Source of the DNA: Actinobacteria bacterium HGW-Actinobacteria-2
GTDB lineage: Bacteria; Actinomycetota; Actinomycetes; Propionibacteriales; Propionibacteriaceae
Assembly: GCA_002841335.1 (NCBI GenBank)
Contig: PHEY01000004.1
Location: 248,001-312,000, forward strand
Length of the DNA stretch: 64,000 nucleotides
Direction of reading: 5' to 3'
The translations under genes and the position numbers were made by a program. Under the pieces are notes generated by a model, which saw only the letters and a program-made list of their open reading frames with translations, did not search any database and was not told the DNA's origin. Shown here piece by piece: positions 17,432 to 26,334 of the stretch (position 1 is its first letter; each line of letters begins with the position of its first letter).

Positions 17432-18336
17432 GCGAGTTGGTCGCCGCCGAAGCCACGATCAAGCCTCAGCGCCGCCTGACCCGCGGCCAGTTGATCTGGC
17501 GTCGCTTCCTGCGCAACAAGACGGCGGTCTTCGGCGCCGTCGGCATCATCTTCTTGGTTCTGCTGGCCCTGGTCGGGCCGTACGTCCTGTACTGGAAGTT
17601 CAGCGATATCGACACCAGTGCCTTCCTGTCCGCGCCCGACTCGGCGCACATCCTGGGCACCACGCAGGCGGGACGAGACGTGCTCGCTTTGACCGTTCGT
17701 GGCTTGAGCAAGTCGTTGTTGATCGGTTTCCTGGTCGCCTTGATGTCGACCTCGATCGCCGCGCTGGTCGGGGCCTCGGCCGCCTACTTGGGTGGTTGGT
17801 ACGAGCGCGCCATGCTGTGGATCATCGATCTGCTGCTGGTGATCCCCAGCTTCTTCCTGATCGCGGTGGCTACCCGCGGAGCCCCCGAAGGTGATGCGTC
17901 CTGGCTGATTCTGGTGGTCTTGCTGGCTGCGTTCGCCTGGCCGCTGTCGGCCCGCGTGGTGCGCTCGCTCACGTTGTCGATCCGAGAACGCGAGTACGTG
18001 CTGGCTGCCAAGTTCATGGGGCTGTCGCCGTTTCGAATCATCGTTCGACACATCCTGCCGAACGCGTCGTCGTTGCTGATCATCGATGCCGCCCTCGGCG
18101 TCGGTTACGCGATCCTGAGCGAGACCGGTCTGTCGTACTTCGGCTTCGGCGTCCAGGCGCCGGACACTTCGCTGGGCACACTGATCGGTGAAGGTTCGAG
18201 CATGGCCACCACCTTCCCGTGGATCTTCTTGGGGCCGGCGACGGTACTGGTCTTCTTGGTGATGTGCGTCAACGCCGTCGGTGACGGCCTGCGAGACGCT
18301 CTCGACCCCAGTTCGGCATCAGGAGGTCGGGCATGA
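17428..18336 (+). CDS. ABC transporter permease, DppC/OppC type
   Basis: This 302-residue inner-membrane permease has the DppC layout: a cytoplasmic N-terminus, TM1 (FGAVGIIFLVLLALVGP), an extracytoplasmic segment with ILGTTQAGRDVLA, then five more helices. The EAA loop is REREYVLAAKFMGLSPFRIIVRHILPN. It imports peptides or similar solutes together with the other opp products. The ATG at 17428 overlaps the preceding stop by 4 nt, and the next gene overlaps its own end by 4 nt. Because the partner permease is frame-disrupted, the transporter may be non-functional in this strain. Confidence 0.92.
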   Translation: MSELVAAEATIKPQRRLTRGQLIWRRFLRNKTAVFGAVGIIFLVLLALVGPYVLYWKFSDIDTSAFLSAPDSAHILGTTQAGRDVLALTVRGLSKSLLIGFLVALMSTSIAALVGASAAYLGGWYERAMLWIIDLLLVIPSFFLIAVATRGAPEGDASWLILVVLLAAFAWPLSARVVRSLTLSIREREYVLAAKFMGLSPFRIIVRHILPNASSLLIIDAALGVGYAILSETGLSYFGFGVQAPDTSLGTLIGEGSSMATTFPWIFLGPATVLVFLVMCVNAVGDGLRDALDPSSASGGRA

Positions 18337-20441
18337 GCATCCAACCATTGAAGGCCCGGCGCACTCAGGCGGGCGAGACCGTCTTGAGTGTGCGCGATCT
18401 GCACGTGACCTTCCCCAGTGAAGCCGGGGCGGTCCGCGCCGTTCGAGGACTGAGCTTCGACCTGGCCGCCGGGGAGACAATGGCGATTGTCGGCGAGTCC
18501 GGTTCGGGGAAGTCGGTGACCTCTCTGGCGGTGATGGGTCTGCATCCGCCGACTACTCGCATCACCGGCTCGATCAAGCTGCACGGTGAGGAACTGCTCG
18601 GTCAGACCGATGACCAACTGTCACGACTGCGCGGCCGTGACATGGCGATGATCTTTCAGGATCCGCTGTCCGCACTGACGCCGGTCTACACCATCGGCGA
18701 CCAGATCGTTGAAGCCATTCAGGCGCATTACGACCTGTCCAATGCCAAGGCATGGCAGCGCGCGATCGAATTGTTGGATCTGGTCGGAATCCCCAACCCG
18801 CAGACCCGGGTGAAGTCCTTCCCCTTCGAGTTCTCCGGCGGAATGCGTCAGCGAGTGATGATCGCCATGGCGATCGCCAACGACCCCGACGTGATCATCG
18901 CCGACGAGCCCACCACCGCACTGGACGTGACCATTCAGGCGCAGGTGCTGGAGGTGCTGAAGACGGCCCAGCGTGAGACCGGCGCGGCGATCATCATGAT
19001 CACCCATGACCTGGGTGTGGTCGCCAGCATGTCGGAGCGGGTCGTGGTTATGTACGCCGGGCGTCCGGTGGAGGCCGGCTCAGTGGACGACATCTTCTAC
19101 CGCCCACGGATGCCTTACACCATCGGTTTGCTCGGCACCGTGCCTCGGTTGGACCGGTCCAACGATGGTGCCTTGCCCGTTCTGGAAGGCAACCCGCCCT
19201 CGGTGGTGGATCTGCCGCCAGGCTGCCCTTTCGTGCCACGCTGCCCCAAGGCTGTCGACCGGTGCCGCGAGGTCGAGCCGGCTTTGGAGACGACCGATTC
19301 GGTTACTCATGTCGCGGCCTGCCATCGCCTGGCGGAGCTGGAGGGGCAGACCCATGCAGAGTTGTTCCCGGCGCCGGAACTGGCGACGTCGCATCTGGCC
19401 GAGGTGCCGCGGGAACAACGTCCGGTGGTGTTGGAGCTGGAGGGTCTGAAGCGCCACTACCCCCTGATGAAGGGGGCGATCTACCGTCGCCGAGTCGGCA
19501 CGGTATACGCCGTCGACGGCATCGATCTCGACGTGCGTGAGGGCGAGACCCTGGGCCTGGTGGGGGAGTCGGGCTGCGGGAAGTCGACCACTTTGGTGGA
19601 GATCCTGAACCTGGGCAAGCCGACAGCCGGTGCCGTGAAGGTGCAGGGGCGTGACACCTCGACCCTTAACCGCCGCGAACGAAAGCAGTTGCGCCGCAAT
19701 CTGCAGGTGGTGTTCCAGGATCCGATGGCCTCCCTCGATCCGCGGTTGCCGATCTTCGACATCATCGCCGAGCCCATGCAGGTGCACGGCTACAAGGCCG
19801 CAGAGATCGAGATGCGCGTCCGTGACCTGCTGCGGCTGGTCGGCTTGGAGCCGGGGCATGCTGATCGCTACCCCCAGCACTTCTCCGGTGGTCAGCGCCA
19901 ACGCATCGGGATCGCCCGGGCACTGTCGCTGGAGCCGAAGGTGATGATGCTCGACGAGCCGGTCTCGGCGCTCGATGTCTCCATCCAAGCCGGTGTGATC
20001 AACTTGCTGAGCGATCTTCAGGGCAGGTTGGGGTTGTCGTACGTATTCGTGGCCCACGATCTGGCTGTGATCAGGCACATCGCTGATCGGGTGGCGGTGA
20101 TGTACCTGGGCAAGATCGTCGAGATCGGTGATGTAGAGCAGGTCTACAACGACCCGGCGCACCCCTACACCCAGGCCCTGCTGTCGGCGATTCCGATCCC
20201 GGACCCGAACACCGAGCGCTCGCGGCAGCGGATCGTGTTGTCGGGAGATCTGCCCAGCCCGGCGGACCCGCCATCGGGGTGCAAGTTCCGTACACGGTGC
20301 TTCCGCTATTCGGTGTTGGACGGGGCCTCGCAGGCGCGTTGCCGCGATGAAGCTCCCGAGCTCGTGCAACGAGTGGGGGACCATGCGGCGGCCTGCCATT
20401 TCCCCGGTCCGGTGCGTGCGGACGAGCTTGCCAGCCGATGA
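18333..20441 (+). CDS. Fused dipeptide-type ABC ATPase (DppD-DppF fusion)
   Basis: This 702-residue protein joins two complete ATPase domains that are separate proteins in many bacteria. The first has Walker A GESGSGKS near residue 54, signature FSGGMRQRV near 167 and Walker B VIIADEPTTALD near 188. The second has GESGCGKST near 411, SGGQRQRIGIARAL near 517 and VMMLDEPVSALD near 538. Each ends with the oligopeptide-transporter Cys-rich tail (CPFVPRCPKAVDRC, CKFRTRCFRYS). It powers import by the upstream permeases and overlaps the second by 4 nt. Confidence 0.94.
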   Translation: MSIQPLKARRTQAGETVLSVRDLHVTFPSEAGAVRAVRGLSFDLAAGETMAIVGESGSGKSVTSLAVMGLHPPTTRITGSIKLHGEELLGQTDDQLSRLRGRDMAMIFQDPLSALTPVYTIGDQIVEAIQAHYDLSNAKAWQRAIELLDLVGIPNPQTRVKSFPFEFSGGMRQRVMIAMAIANDPDVIIADEPTTALDVTIQAQVLEVLKTAQRETGAAIIMITHDLGVVASMSERVVVMYAGRPVEAGSVDDIFYRPRMPYTIGLLGTVPRLDRSNDGALPVLEGNPPSVVDLPPGCPFVPRCPKAVDRCREVEPALETTDSVTHVAACHRLAELEGQTHAELFPAPELATSHLAEVPREQRPVVLELEGLKRHYPLMKGAIYRRRVGTVYAVDGIDLDVREGETLGLVGESGCGKSTTLVEILNLGKPTAGAVKVQGRDTSTLNRRERKQLRRNLQVVFQDPMASLDPRLPIFDIIAEPMQVHGYKAAEIEMRVRDLLRLVGLEPGHADRYPQHFSGGQRQRIGIARALSLEPKVMMLDEPVSALDVSIQAGVINLLSDLQGRLGLSYVFVAHDLAVIRHIADRVAVMYLGKIVEIGDVEQVYNDPAHPYTQALLSAIPIPDPNTERSRQRIVLSGDLPSPADPPSGCKFRTRCFRYSVLDGASQARCRDEAPELVQRVGDHAAACHFPGPVRADELASR

Positions 20442-20492
20442 ATATCGTTAACAGGTCGTAACCACGGCCCTTGGCGTCCTCGGGGTCGTTGG

Positions 20493-20513
20493 AGGCTGGC
20501 TGAAGGCCAGCCT
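20493..20513 (+). other. Intercistronic hairpin before the binding-protein gene
   Basis: AGGCTGGC-TGAAG-GCCAGCCT forms a perfect 8-bp stem between the ATPase and binding-protein genes. It may protect the downstream message or attenuate read-through. GTTAA-N6-GTAAC at 20447-20462 is a weak GlnR-like pair. Confidence 0.4.
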
Positions 20514-20568
20514 GGGCCAGAGCTGCCGCCATGGTGGCGAGGCCAGGCATCGTCACTACGGAGGAAAT

Positions 20569-22281
20569 GTGAAGGCTTCGAAGATTTTGTTGCCCGCACT
20601 CGCAGTTGGTCTGGCTTTCACGCTTGCCGCCTGCGGTGGGCCGTCCACCCCGGGTTCCGGCGGATCGGGTGGCGGCGTGGCCGCTGCTGGCGGCTGGGAC
20701 ATCAACCAGACCCCCCACGATCAGCTCACTGCGGGTGAGTTCGTCGGTTCGATCACCTATCCCATCGCCACCTGGAACCAGTGGTCGGTTGATGGCAACG
20801 ACCAGGAACTCGTGTTCTTGCAGGCGCCGATCTCGCCGGCCTACTACGACTTCAACGGTGTTGGCGAAGCGATCATCAACAAGGATTACCTGCTGAGCGC
20901 GAAGACTGAGACCAAGCCGAACCTGGTGCTCACCCTCGAGCTCAACCCCAAGGCTGTCTGGAACGACGGCAAGGTGATCGGTGCCGACGACTGGATCGCC
21001 ACCTGGAAGGCCATGAACGGCACCAACGACAAGTTCCACCCGGCTTCGACCGATGGCTGGAGCGAGATCACCTCGGTGACGCAGGGTGCCAACGCCCAGG
21101 AAGTGGTGCTCACCTTCAAGTCGACCTACCCCGACTGGACCGCTGTCGTCTCGGGCGGCCCGCTCCGCGCTGAGGGTGCGGCCACTCCGGATGCCTTCAA
21201 CAAGGGCTGGAAAGAGTACAAGGACGCGTACTTCACCGGTCCTTTCAAGGTCTCGAACTGGGACAAGACCAGTGGCATGGTCACCATGGTGCCCAACGAC
21301 AAGTGGTGGGGCGCCAAGCCGCTGCTGACCAAGATCACCTGGAAGCAGATCAAGACCGACGGCCTGGCTGCGGCGTTCGCCAACCAGGAAGTCGACTACT
21401 ACGACATCGGTGCTGACGCCGCGGGCTACGCCCAGGCCAAGGGTGCCCAGAACTCGGTCGTGCGCGTTGCCGCCGGCCCGAACTTCCGGCACTTCACCTT
21501 CAACTCCAAGTCGCCGATCCTGTCCGACGTCAACGTCCGTCAGGCTCTGCTGCAGGGCATCGACCGTCAGATCATCGCCGACTCCGACCTCGCCGGTCTG
21601 CCCGGCGACAAGAAGCCGCTGAACAACAACCTGTACGTGGCGAACCAGCCCGGCTACGTGGATGAGGCCAAGGCCACCGGCCTGGACTACAACCCGGAGC
21701 AGGCCAAGGCCAAGCTCGACGCTGCCGGCTGGAAGCTCAACGCGACCACCGGTTTCCGCGAGAAGGACGGCAAGCAGCTGGACGTTGTGTTCGCGGTGCT
21801 GGCTGGCGTGAAGGCTTCGGAGAACGAGGGCCTGCAGGCTCAGAACTCGCTGAAGCAGATCGGTGTCAACCTGAAGCTGAAGAACGTCGATGTCCAGAAG
21901 GATTGGCCGGGCGTCCTGGTCAACCACTCCTTCGACATCATCGCGTTCTCCTGGATCGGTACCCCGTACCCGCTGCTCAACATCGGTCAGATCTACGGTG
22001 GAACGACCAAGGGTGGCGAGTTCGCCGCGGGCGACTCCAACTTCGCTCAGCTGGAGATTCCGAAGGTTCTGGAACTGAAGCCGCAGATCGACACCGAGAT
22101 GGATCCGGCCAAGCGGACCACCCTGGGTAACGAGGCCGCTCAGGCGATCTGGGAGTCCGTGCACACCCTGCCGCTGTACCAGCGTCCGATGCTGATTGGC
22201 GTCCGCGCCAAGCTGGCCAACATCGGCGCCCTCGGCATGGCGAAGGTCCCGAAGTGGGAGGACGTCGGCTTCACCAAGTGA
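20569..22281 (+). CDS. Extracellular solute-binding protein family 5 (OppA/DppA type)
   Basis: This 570-residue lipoprotein captures peptides or related solutes for the upstream transporter. The signal peptide ends in a lipobox LAFTLAACGG, with Cys22 the likely lipidated residue, followed by a Gly/Ser linker. The family-5 body shows VWNDGKVIGADDWIATWKAMNG and RQALLQGIDRQII. GTG at 20569 is chosen because GGAGG stands 5 nt before it; an ATG 3 nt earlier reads straight into TGA. The gene lies last in its operon, 127 nt after the ATPase gene, so its level can be set separately. Confidence 0.94.
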   Translation: MKASKILLPALAVGLAFTLAACGGPSTPGSGGSGGGVAAAGGWDINQTPHDQLTAGEFVGSITYPIATWNQWSVDGNDQELVFLQAPISPAYYDFNGVGEAIINKDYLLSAKTETKPNLVLTLELNPKAVWNDGKVIGADDWIATWKAMNGTNDKFHPASTDGWSEITSVTQGANAQEVVLTFKSTYPDWTAVVSGGPLRAEGAATPDAFNKGWKEYKDAYFTGPFKVSNWDKTSGMVTMVPNDKWWGAKPLLTKITWKQIKTDGLAAAFANQEVDYYDIGADAAGYAQAKGAQNSVVRVAAGPNFRHFTFNSKSPILSDVNVRQALLQGIDRQIIADSDLAGLPGDKKPLNNNLYVANQPGYVDEAKATGLDYNPEQAKAKLDAAGWKLNATTGFREKDGKQLDVVFAVLAGVKASENEGLQAQNSLKQIGVNLKLKNVDVQKDWPGVLVNHSFDIIAFSWIGTPYPLLNIGQIYGGTTKGGEFAAGDSNFAQLEIPKVLELKPQIDTEMDPAKRTTLGNEAAQAIWESVHTLPLYQRPMLIGVRAKLANIGALGMAKVPKWEDVGFTK

Positions 22282-22299
22282 GCTGATCCCAATCACAGC

Positions 22300-22331
22300 G
22301 CAGGGGTCGGGCCTTCGGGCTCGGCCCCTGC
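22300..22331. terminator. Hairpin between the binding-protein and glycosyltransferase genes
   Basis: GCAGGGGTCGGGCC pairs with GGCTCGGCCCCTGC around a CTTCGG-like loop with two wobble pairs. It lies between convergent genes and probably ends transcription from both sides. Confidence 0.65.
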
Positions 22332-22346
22332 TGCCGTCTGGTGGGG

Positions 22347-23525
22347 CTACAGCAGGGCTTCGATGCCGGCCACGCCGAGTTCGGGCCCGCCGGCGTCACG
22401 GAAGGACGCCGCCAGCGCCGCCAGGCCGGACGGACGGGCGCTGCCGTCCAGGATGGCGGCCGCGAGGCTGCCGATGCGCTCAGCGGTCACCCGACGGGGC
22501 GCGAGCACGGTTCCGGCGTCGAGTTCGGCCAGCCGGTAGGCGTTGAAGAACTGATCGCCGCCCAGCGGTGTGACGATCATCGGCACCTCGGCCAGCGTGG
22601 CATCGGTGATGCTGCCAAAGCCGCCGTGGCCGACGTAGAGGTCGGCGTGGGCGAGGATGTCGGCCTGGGGGAGGAAGGCTCGCACAATCACATTGCCGGG
22701 CACCTGTCCGATCCGTGCCACCGACTCTGCGCGTCCGGCGGTGATCACCACGAGTGCGTCGGTGCCACCGAAGGCGTCGATCACCTTCCGGAAGTAGCTG
22801 ATCCACCCGTTGTAGACCGTGCCGAGGGTGACATAGACCACCGGACCGGAATGGGCGGCCACCTGAGCTACCAGCTCCTCGTCGGGGGTGATCGTCCGGG
22901 TGGGGCGGGGGCCGAGGTAGACGCAGGTGTCATCGAAGTCGTCGGCTCGCGGCTGGTAGAGCCGGCTGGACACGTTCAGATTGAGGTGCGCCGACTGCGG
23001 ACTCAACATCTCGACCACATCGGCACCGCCGTTGCCCAGCAGTGCGCGACCGGCCACCTGGCTGCCCAGACGACGCAGTCGGGGGCTGGCCATACCGTGG
23101 CGGACGAAGCCCGGGAGGGCGTCGGCCTGCGCCATCAACTCGGCCATGGTGTGGTCGTTCTGCCAGAAGATCGGTGAGAAGCGCACCACGGGCACCTCCA
23201 CGGCGTCGGTGATGCTGCTGAACTGCGGCTGCAGGCCGGTGGCTACCACGACGTCGTAGTCGGGGCCCAGCGCGATGGTGCGTCGGGTGACCTCGTCGAA
23301 CAGCGTGCGGGCCGCGAGGCCCTGGACCGGGTGGGTCACCGGCTTCCCGTGCAAGTACCCCCCATAGGGGATCAGGGCGGCGCCGGCCGCCTCGACACCG
23401 CGACGGAAGCCTTCCGGCATCAGGTAGTCGACCGTGTGTTCGGCCGCGACCAGAGCTGCGACAAGGGGGAACGTGGGATTCGCCAGCCCGTAGGTGGGAA
23501 TCCCGGTCACCAGGATGCGTGCCAT
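22347..23525 (-). CDS. UGT/MGT-like glycosyltransferase (GT1)
   Basis: This 392-residue GT-B enzyme looks like macrolide- or flavonoid-type transferases that attach sugars to small acceptors. The N-terminus MARILVTGIPTYGLANPTFPLVAALV is the acceptor domain start. The C-terminal nucleotide-sugar region contains PVVYVTLGTVYN, AFLPQADILAHADLYVGHGGFGS (His and Gly of the donor motif) and TPLGGDQFFNAYRL. The ATG at 23525 is preferred over longer reads because upstream sequence is tRNA. Weak GAGG lies 8 nt before it. The acceptor is unknown; no biosynthetic cluster surrounds it. Confidence 0.85.
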   Translation of the reverse strand: MARILVTGIPTYGLANPTFPLVAALVAAEHTVDYLMPEGFRRGVEAAGAALIPYGGYLHGKPVTHPVQGLAARTLFDEVTRRTIALGPDYDVVVATGLQPQFSSITDAVEVPVVRFSPIFWQNDHTMAELMAQADALPGFVRHGMASPRLRRLGSQVAGRALLGNGGADVVEMLSPQSAHLNLNVSSRLYQPRADDFDDTCVYLGPRPTRTITPDEELVAQVAAHSGPVVYVTLGTVYNGWISYFRKVIDAFGGTDALVVITAGRAESVARIGQVPGNVIVRAFLPQADILAHADLYVGHGGFGSITDATLAEVPMIVTPLGGDQFFNAYRLAELDAGTVLAPRRVTAERIGSLAAAILDGSARPSGLAALAASFRDAGGPELGVAGIEALL

Positions 23526-23577
23526 GCGGAGAACCTCGCCAACCCGTCCGCAGACGGAAATTGTGGGTGAAGATCGT

Positions 23578-23600
23578 GCTCGGCGGGGGTGTCGCCGAGC
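23578..23600 (-). terminator. Hairpin after tRNA-Phe
   Basis: GCTCGGCG and CGCCGAGC form an 8-bp stem immediately beyond the tRNA-Phe CCA end. It likely ends the tRNA-Asp/Phe transcript or reduces read-through into the glycosyltransferase gene. Confidence 0.5.
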
Positions 23601-23677
23601 TGGTGGCCAGGACCGGGATCGAACCGGTGACCTTTCACTTTTCAGGCGAACGCTACTACCATCTGAGCTACCTGGCC
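23601..23677 (-). tRNA. tRNA-Phe (GAA)
   Basis: Reverse-strand cloverleaf with acceptor GGCCAGG/CCTGGCC, a TTCGC/GTGAA anticodon stem, loop CTGAAAA, T-arm GGTTCGATCCC and an encoded CCA end. The second member of a two-tRNA transcript after tRNA-Asp. Confidence 0.95.
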
Positions 23678-23700
23678 GGGAGAAGCAATGACGCTTCCAG

Positions 23701-23774
23701 CGACCCCGACGGGACTCGAACCCGCGACCTCCGCCGTGACAGGGCGGCGCGCTAACCAACTGCGCTACGGGGCC
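23701..23774 (-). tRNA. tRNA-Asp (GTC)
   Basis: Reverse-strand cloverleaf with acceptor GGCCCCG/CGGGGTC, loop CTGTCAC giving anticodon GTC, and T-arm GGGTTCGAGTCCC. CCA is not encoded. It precedes tRNA-Phe by 23 nt. Confidence 0.95.
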
Positions 23775-23814
23775 TTTAACAAGGCCTTGCTGGCCGCTTT
23801 GGGCCAGCCCGGAA

Positions 23815-23820
23815 ACTATA
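23815..23820 (-). promoter_or_regulatory. -10 box of the tRNA-Asp/Phe transcript
   Basis: TATAGT on the minus strand, about 40 nt before the mature tRNA-Asp 5' end. It matches the -10 box used by tRNA-Glu at 25393-25398. Confidence 0.6.
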
Positions 23821-23879
23821 ACGTAACCCCTGCCGACGGGAAAATCGGCGACATCCCCCACCGACAGGGCCGGGGTTCC

Positions 23880-23885
23880 TAGCAT
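23880..23885 (+). promoter_or_regulatory. -10 box, leaderless promoter of the MGDG-synthase-like gene
   Basis: TAGCAT ends 7 nt before the ATG at 23893. It overlaps an upstream in-frame ATG at 23884, so that earlier start cannot be on this transcript. Confidence 0.6.
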
Positions 23886-23892
23886 GGGGGAC

Positions 23893-25305
23893 ATGGCGAA
23901 GCGCACTCTGATTTTGGCGGCTGGCGTGGGTTCGGGACACAACAGCGCGGCACGCTCGATCGAACAAGCCTTCGCTGGGACTCCCGGGGAAGTGCACCGG
24001 CTGGACGTCCTGGACACCACCAACGAGGTGTTCAACAGGATCTACGACGACGCCTACTTCACCCTGGTCGACGAGGTGCCGTGGCTGGTGGGCTGGGGCT
24101 ACGACAACCAGGATCCGCCGTTCAAGCTGACCGCGGTGATGCGCTGGTGGGAGCAGCTGAACACCATCTCGATGGTGCGCGAGATTCGTGACTACGAGCC
24201 GGACCTGGTGATCTGCACCCACTTCCTGCCGGCGCGGCTGTCGTCGCTGATGATCGCCCGTGGACGTCTGGCCGCTCCGCTGGCGGTGGTAGTCACCGAC
24301 TTCGACTTCCAGGGCCTGTGGATGACCGCACCAGTGAGCCAGCTGTTCGTGGGGCGGGAGGAGACCCGCCAGTACCTGCTCAGCCTCGGGCTGCCCGAGG
24401 ATCGGGTCACCACGTCCGGCATTCCGGTTCGCCCCGAGTTCTCCGGGCCCTTGGATGCTGCGGCCGTACGCGCCCGCTACGGGCTGCGGGAGGGTGTCCC
24501 GGTGGTGCTGATCTCCGCAGGCGCCTCCGGCGGCCCCAGGGCGGTCCAAGTGGTCAAGCAGTGCCTACGCCTGCCCCAGGAGTTCCAGGCGGTGGTGGTC
24601 TGTGGCCGTAACGCCGACCTCAAGACCGAGATCGAAACCCTGGTGGAGGGACGCAACGAGTTCCGGGTGCTCGGCTTCACCGATGAGATGCCGGCGCTGA
24701 TGCGGATCTCCTCGATGTTCGTCGGCAAGCCCGGCGGGCTGTCCAGCTCGGAGTGCCTGGCGGCCGGGCTGCCGATGGTGATCGTCGATCCCATCCCCGG
24801 CCAGGAGGTGCGCAACGCCGACTACCTGCTGGAGGAGGGGGCAGCGGTGCGGTGCAACTACCCGAACACGATCGGCTACAAGATCGGCACTCTTCTGGAT
24901 GATCCGGCGCGGTTGGCCGCGATGGCCGACAACGCCCGCCGGATCGGACACCCGGACGCGGCCCGGACGGTGACCGAGAAGGCGCTGTCGCTGCCGTTCG
25001 CGCCGTTGTGGATCAGCAAGGAGGCGCAGCGCAGGATCAAGCGCATCTCCACCGAGGGTGAGCCGATGGAGGAGGGCGTGGGCCGTCCATTGCGGACGGT
25101 GATCGATCGACAGACCGGCGCCTCGATGGCGCTGATCACCGAGGACGAGTTGGTGCTGCTCGGCGGAGATCCGCGCAGCACGTCGCTGTCGTTGACCCGG
25201 ACGCGGCTACGCGTGTTGCGTTGGCAGCCCGACTACTACGCGATCGCGACCGCGGGCATGTGGCTGCTGGACGGCGCCGAATCCTGCGAGCTGGAAATCG
25301 GCTGA
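23893..25305 (+). CDS. Processive-type glycosyltransferase, MGDG synthase-like (GT28 family)
   Basis: This 470-residue GT-B protein resembles diacylglycerol glucosyltransferases and MGDG synthases. The N-terminal AAGVGSGHNSAARSIEQAF is the MGDG_synth domain signature with the lipid-contacting Gly/His loop. The C-terminal half contains ISAGASGGP and VGKPGGLSSSECLAAGLPMVIVDPIPGQE, the donor-nucleotide region. About 100 residues beyond the usual domain form an unassigned C-terminal extension. It probably builds glycolipids at the inner membrane face. The start is set by the -10 box 7 nt upstream. It lies between tRNA-Asp and tRNA-Glu. Confidence 0.85.
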   Translation: MAKRTLILAAGVGSGHNSAARSIEQAFAGTPGEVHRLDVLDTTNEVFNRIYDDAYFTLVDEVPWLVGWGYDNQDPPFKLTAVMRWWEQLNTISMVREIRDYEPDLVICTHFLPARLSSLMIARGRLAAPLAVVVTDFDFQGLWMTAPVSQLFVGREETRQYLLSLGLPEDRVTTSGIPVRPEFSGPLDAAAVRARYGLREGVPVVLISAGASGGPRAVQVVKQCLRLPQEFQAVVVCGRNADLKTEIETLVEGRNEFRVLGFTDEMPALMRISSMFVGKPGGLSSSECLAAGLPMVIVDPIPGQEVRNADYLLEEGAAVRCNYPNTIGYKIGTLLDDPARLAAMADNARRIGHPDAARTVTEKALSLPFAPLWISKEAQRRIKRISTEGEPMEEGVGRPLRTVIDRQTGASMALITEDELVLLGGDPRSTSLSLTRTRLRVLRWQPDYYAIATAGMWLLDGAESCELEIG

Positions 25306-25306
25306 T

Positions 25307-25382
25307 TGGCATCCCCAACGGGATTCGAACCCGTGCTGCCGCCGTGAAAGGGCGGTGTCCTAGGCCACTAGACGATGGGGAC
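25307..25382 (-). tRNA. tRNA-Glu (TTC)
   Basis: Reverse-strand cloverleaf with acceptor GTCCCCA/TGGGGAT, loop CTTTCAC giving anticodon TTC, T-arm GGGTTCGAATCCC and an encoded CCA. Its 3' end abuts the stop of the convergent glycosyltransferase gene. Confidence 0.95.
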
Positions 25383-25392
25383 CTGAGGCATC

Positions 25393-25422
25393 ACTATAAG
25401 GGCCACCGCCGGTGCGCCTCAA
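25393..25422 (-). promoter_or_regulatory. Promoter of tRNA-Glu
   Basis: On the minus strand TTGAGG (25422-25417) and TATAGT (25398-25393) are separated by 18 bp. The predicted start is a few bases before the tRNA 5' end at 25382. Confidence 0.6.
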
Positions 25423-25520
25423 ACCGAGCCGCCTGAGGCGGTCGCAAGCCTCGATCTCGGCCCCGACCACGCACAAAGTGCACCTGGCGACTGTCGGGGT
25501 CACCTGCCAGGCTGAGGTAC

Positions 25521-26147
25521 ATGGATGCAGGCATTCCGCTGGATGCGGCCGACTTCTTCGCCGACCTCGAGATGAACAACACTCGGGAGTGGTTCACCGC
25601 CAACAAGGCCCGTTGGCAGGCCTCGGTGCGCACGCCGCTGCAGGCTTTGGTGGACGCGCTGGCCGAGGAGTTCGGCGCCGCCAAGCTGTTCCGCCCGAAC
25701 CGCGACGTCCGGTTCAGTCTGGACAAGTCGCCCTACAAGATCCACCAAGGTGCGGTGGTCGACTGTGGGCCGGGGGTGGGCTACTACGTCCAGGTGAGCG
25801 CCAGCGGGCTGATGACCGGGTGCGGCTGGTACATGGCCACTCCCGCCCAGATCGCGGCCTACCGGGCAGCGGTGCTGGGCGAGGGCTCCGGAGCGCGCCT
25901 GGCGGCGGCGATCGAACCCTTGGTGGCCGACGGCTTCGAGGTAGGCGGCGATCAGCTGAAGACCGCGCCGCGGGGCGTGGATCCTGAGCACCCGCGGATC
26001 TCCCTGCTGCGCCATCGCAGCCTGCTGTTGTCGCGGGAGTACGGCGCACCGTCCTGGATGGAGACCGGCGAAGTGGTTGCGCGCGTCCGCGACGACTGGC
26101 GCGCATACCGTCCGGTGATGGAGTGGTTGGCGGAGGCGCTCGCCTGA
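25521..26147 (+). CDS. DUF2461 family protein
   Basis: This 208-residue soluble protein matches DUF2461, with the N-terminal FFADLEMNNTREWFTANKARW, the central LFRPNRDVRFSLDKSPYKIHQGAVV and the C-terminal RISLLRHRSLLLSREYG. The family is widespread and has no agreed function. The ATG at 25521 follows CAGGCT by 7 nt, an imperfect -10 fit for another leaderless start, and a weak GAGGT is also there. It is a single-gene unit between tRNA-Glu and tRNA-His. Confidence 0.85.
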   Translation: MDAGIPLDAADFFADLEMNNTREWFTANKARWQASVRTPLQALVDALAEEFGAAKLFRPNRDVRFSLDKSPYKIHQGAVVDCGPGVGYYVQVSASGLMTGCGWYMATPAQIAAYRAAVLGEGSGARLAAAIEPLVADGFEVGGDQLKTAPRGVDPEHPRISLLRHRSLLLSREYGAPSWMETGEVVARVRDDWRAYRPVMEWLAEALA

Positions 26148-26169
26148 ACCTGGTGGGCCGGAAACAGTT

Positions 26170-26194
26170 CGGCCCGTCCGGGAAGGACGGGCCG
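26170..26194. terminator. Hairpin between the DUF2461 gene and tRNA-His
   Basis: CGGCCCGTCC and GGACGGGCCG form a perfect 10-bp stem around GGGAA. It lies just past tRNA-His on the minus strand and 23 nt after the DUF2461 stop on the plus strand, so it may be bidirectional. Confidence 0.65.
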
Positions 26195-26196
26195 GT

Positions 26197-26272
26197 TGGG
26201 GTGAGTAACGGGACTTGAACCCGCGACCACCTGGACCACAACCAGGTGCTCTACCAGCTGAGCTATACCCAC
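26197..26272 (-). tRNA. tRNA-His (GTG)
   Basis: Reverse-strand cloverleaf with acceptor GTGGGTA/TACTCAC, loop TTGTGGT giving anticodon GTG, discriminator C and encoded CCA. The extra 5' G (G-1) typical of tRNA-His is at 26273. TAAGAT at 26304-26309 is a likely -10 box. Confidence 0.95.
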
Positions 26273-26334
26273 CATGATGCCGGGTTGCCCCAGCAGCCCG
26301 ATTATCTTAGCCGGTCGGACCGGTCAGCAGAAAA

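Noticed and set aside
20071-22296. Long open minus-strand frame opposite the binding-protein gene
   Set aside because: The plus strand encodes a clear family-5 lipoprotein. The minus frame is a shadow produced by GC-rich codon use, with repetitive Gly/Val/His-rich translation.
23812-23827. GAAAC-N6-GTAAC, a GlnR-like pair between tRNA-Asp and the MGDG-synthase-like gene
   Set aside because: It overlaps the TATAGT -10 box of the tRNA transcript, has no further phased pentamers and no nitrogen-related gene beside it. Chance is more likely.
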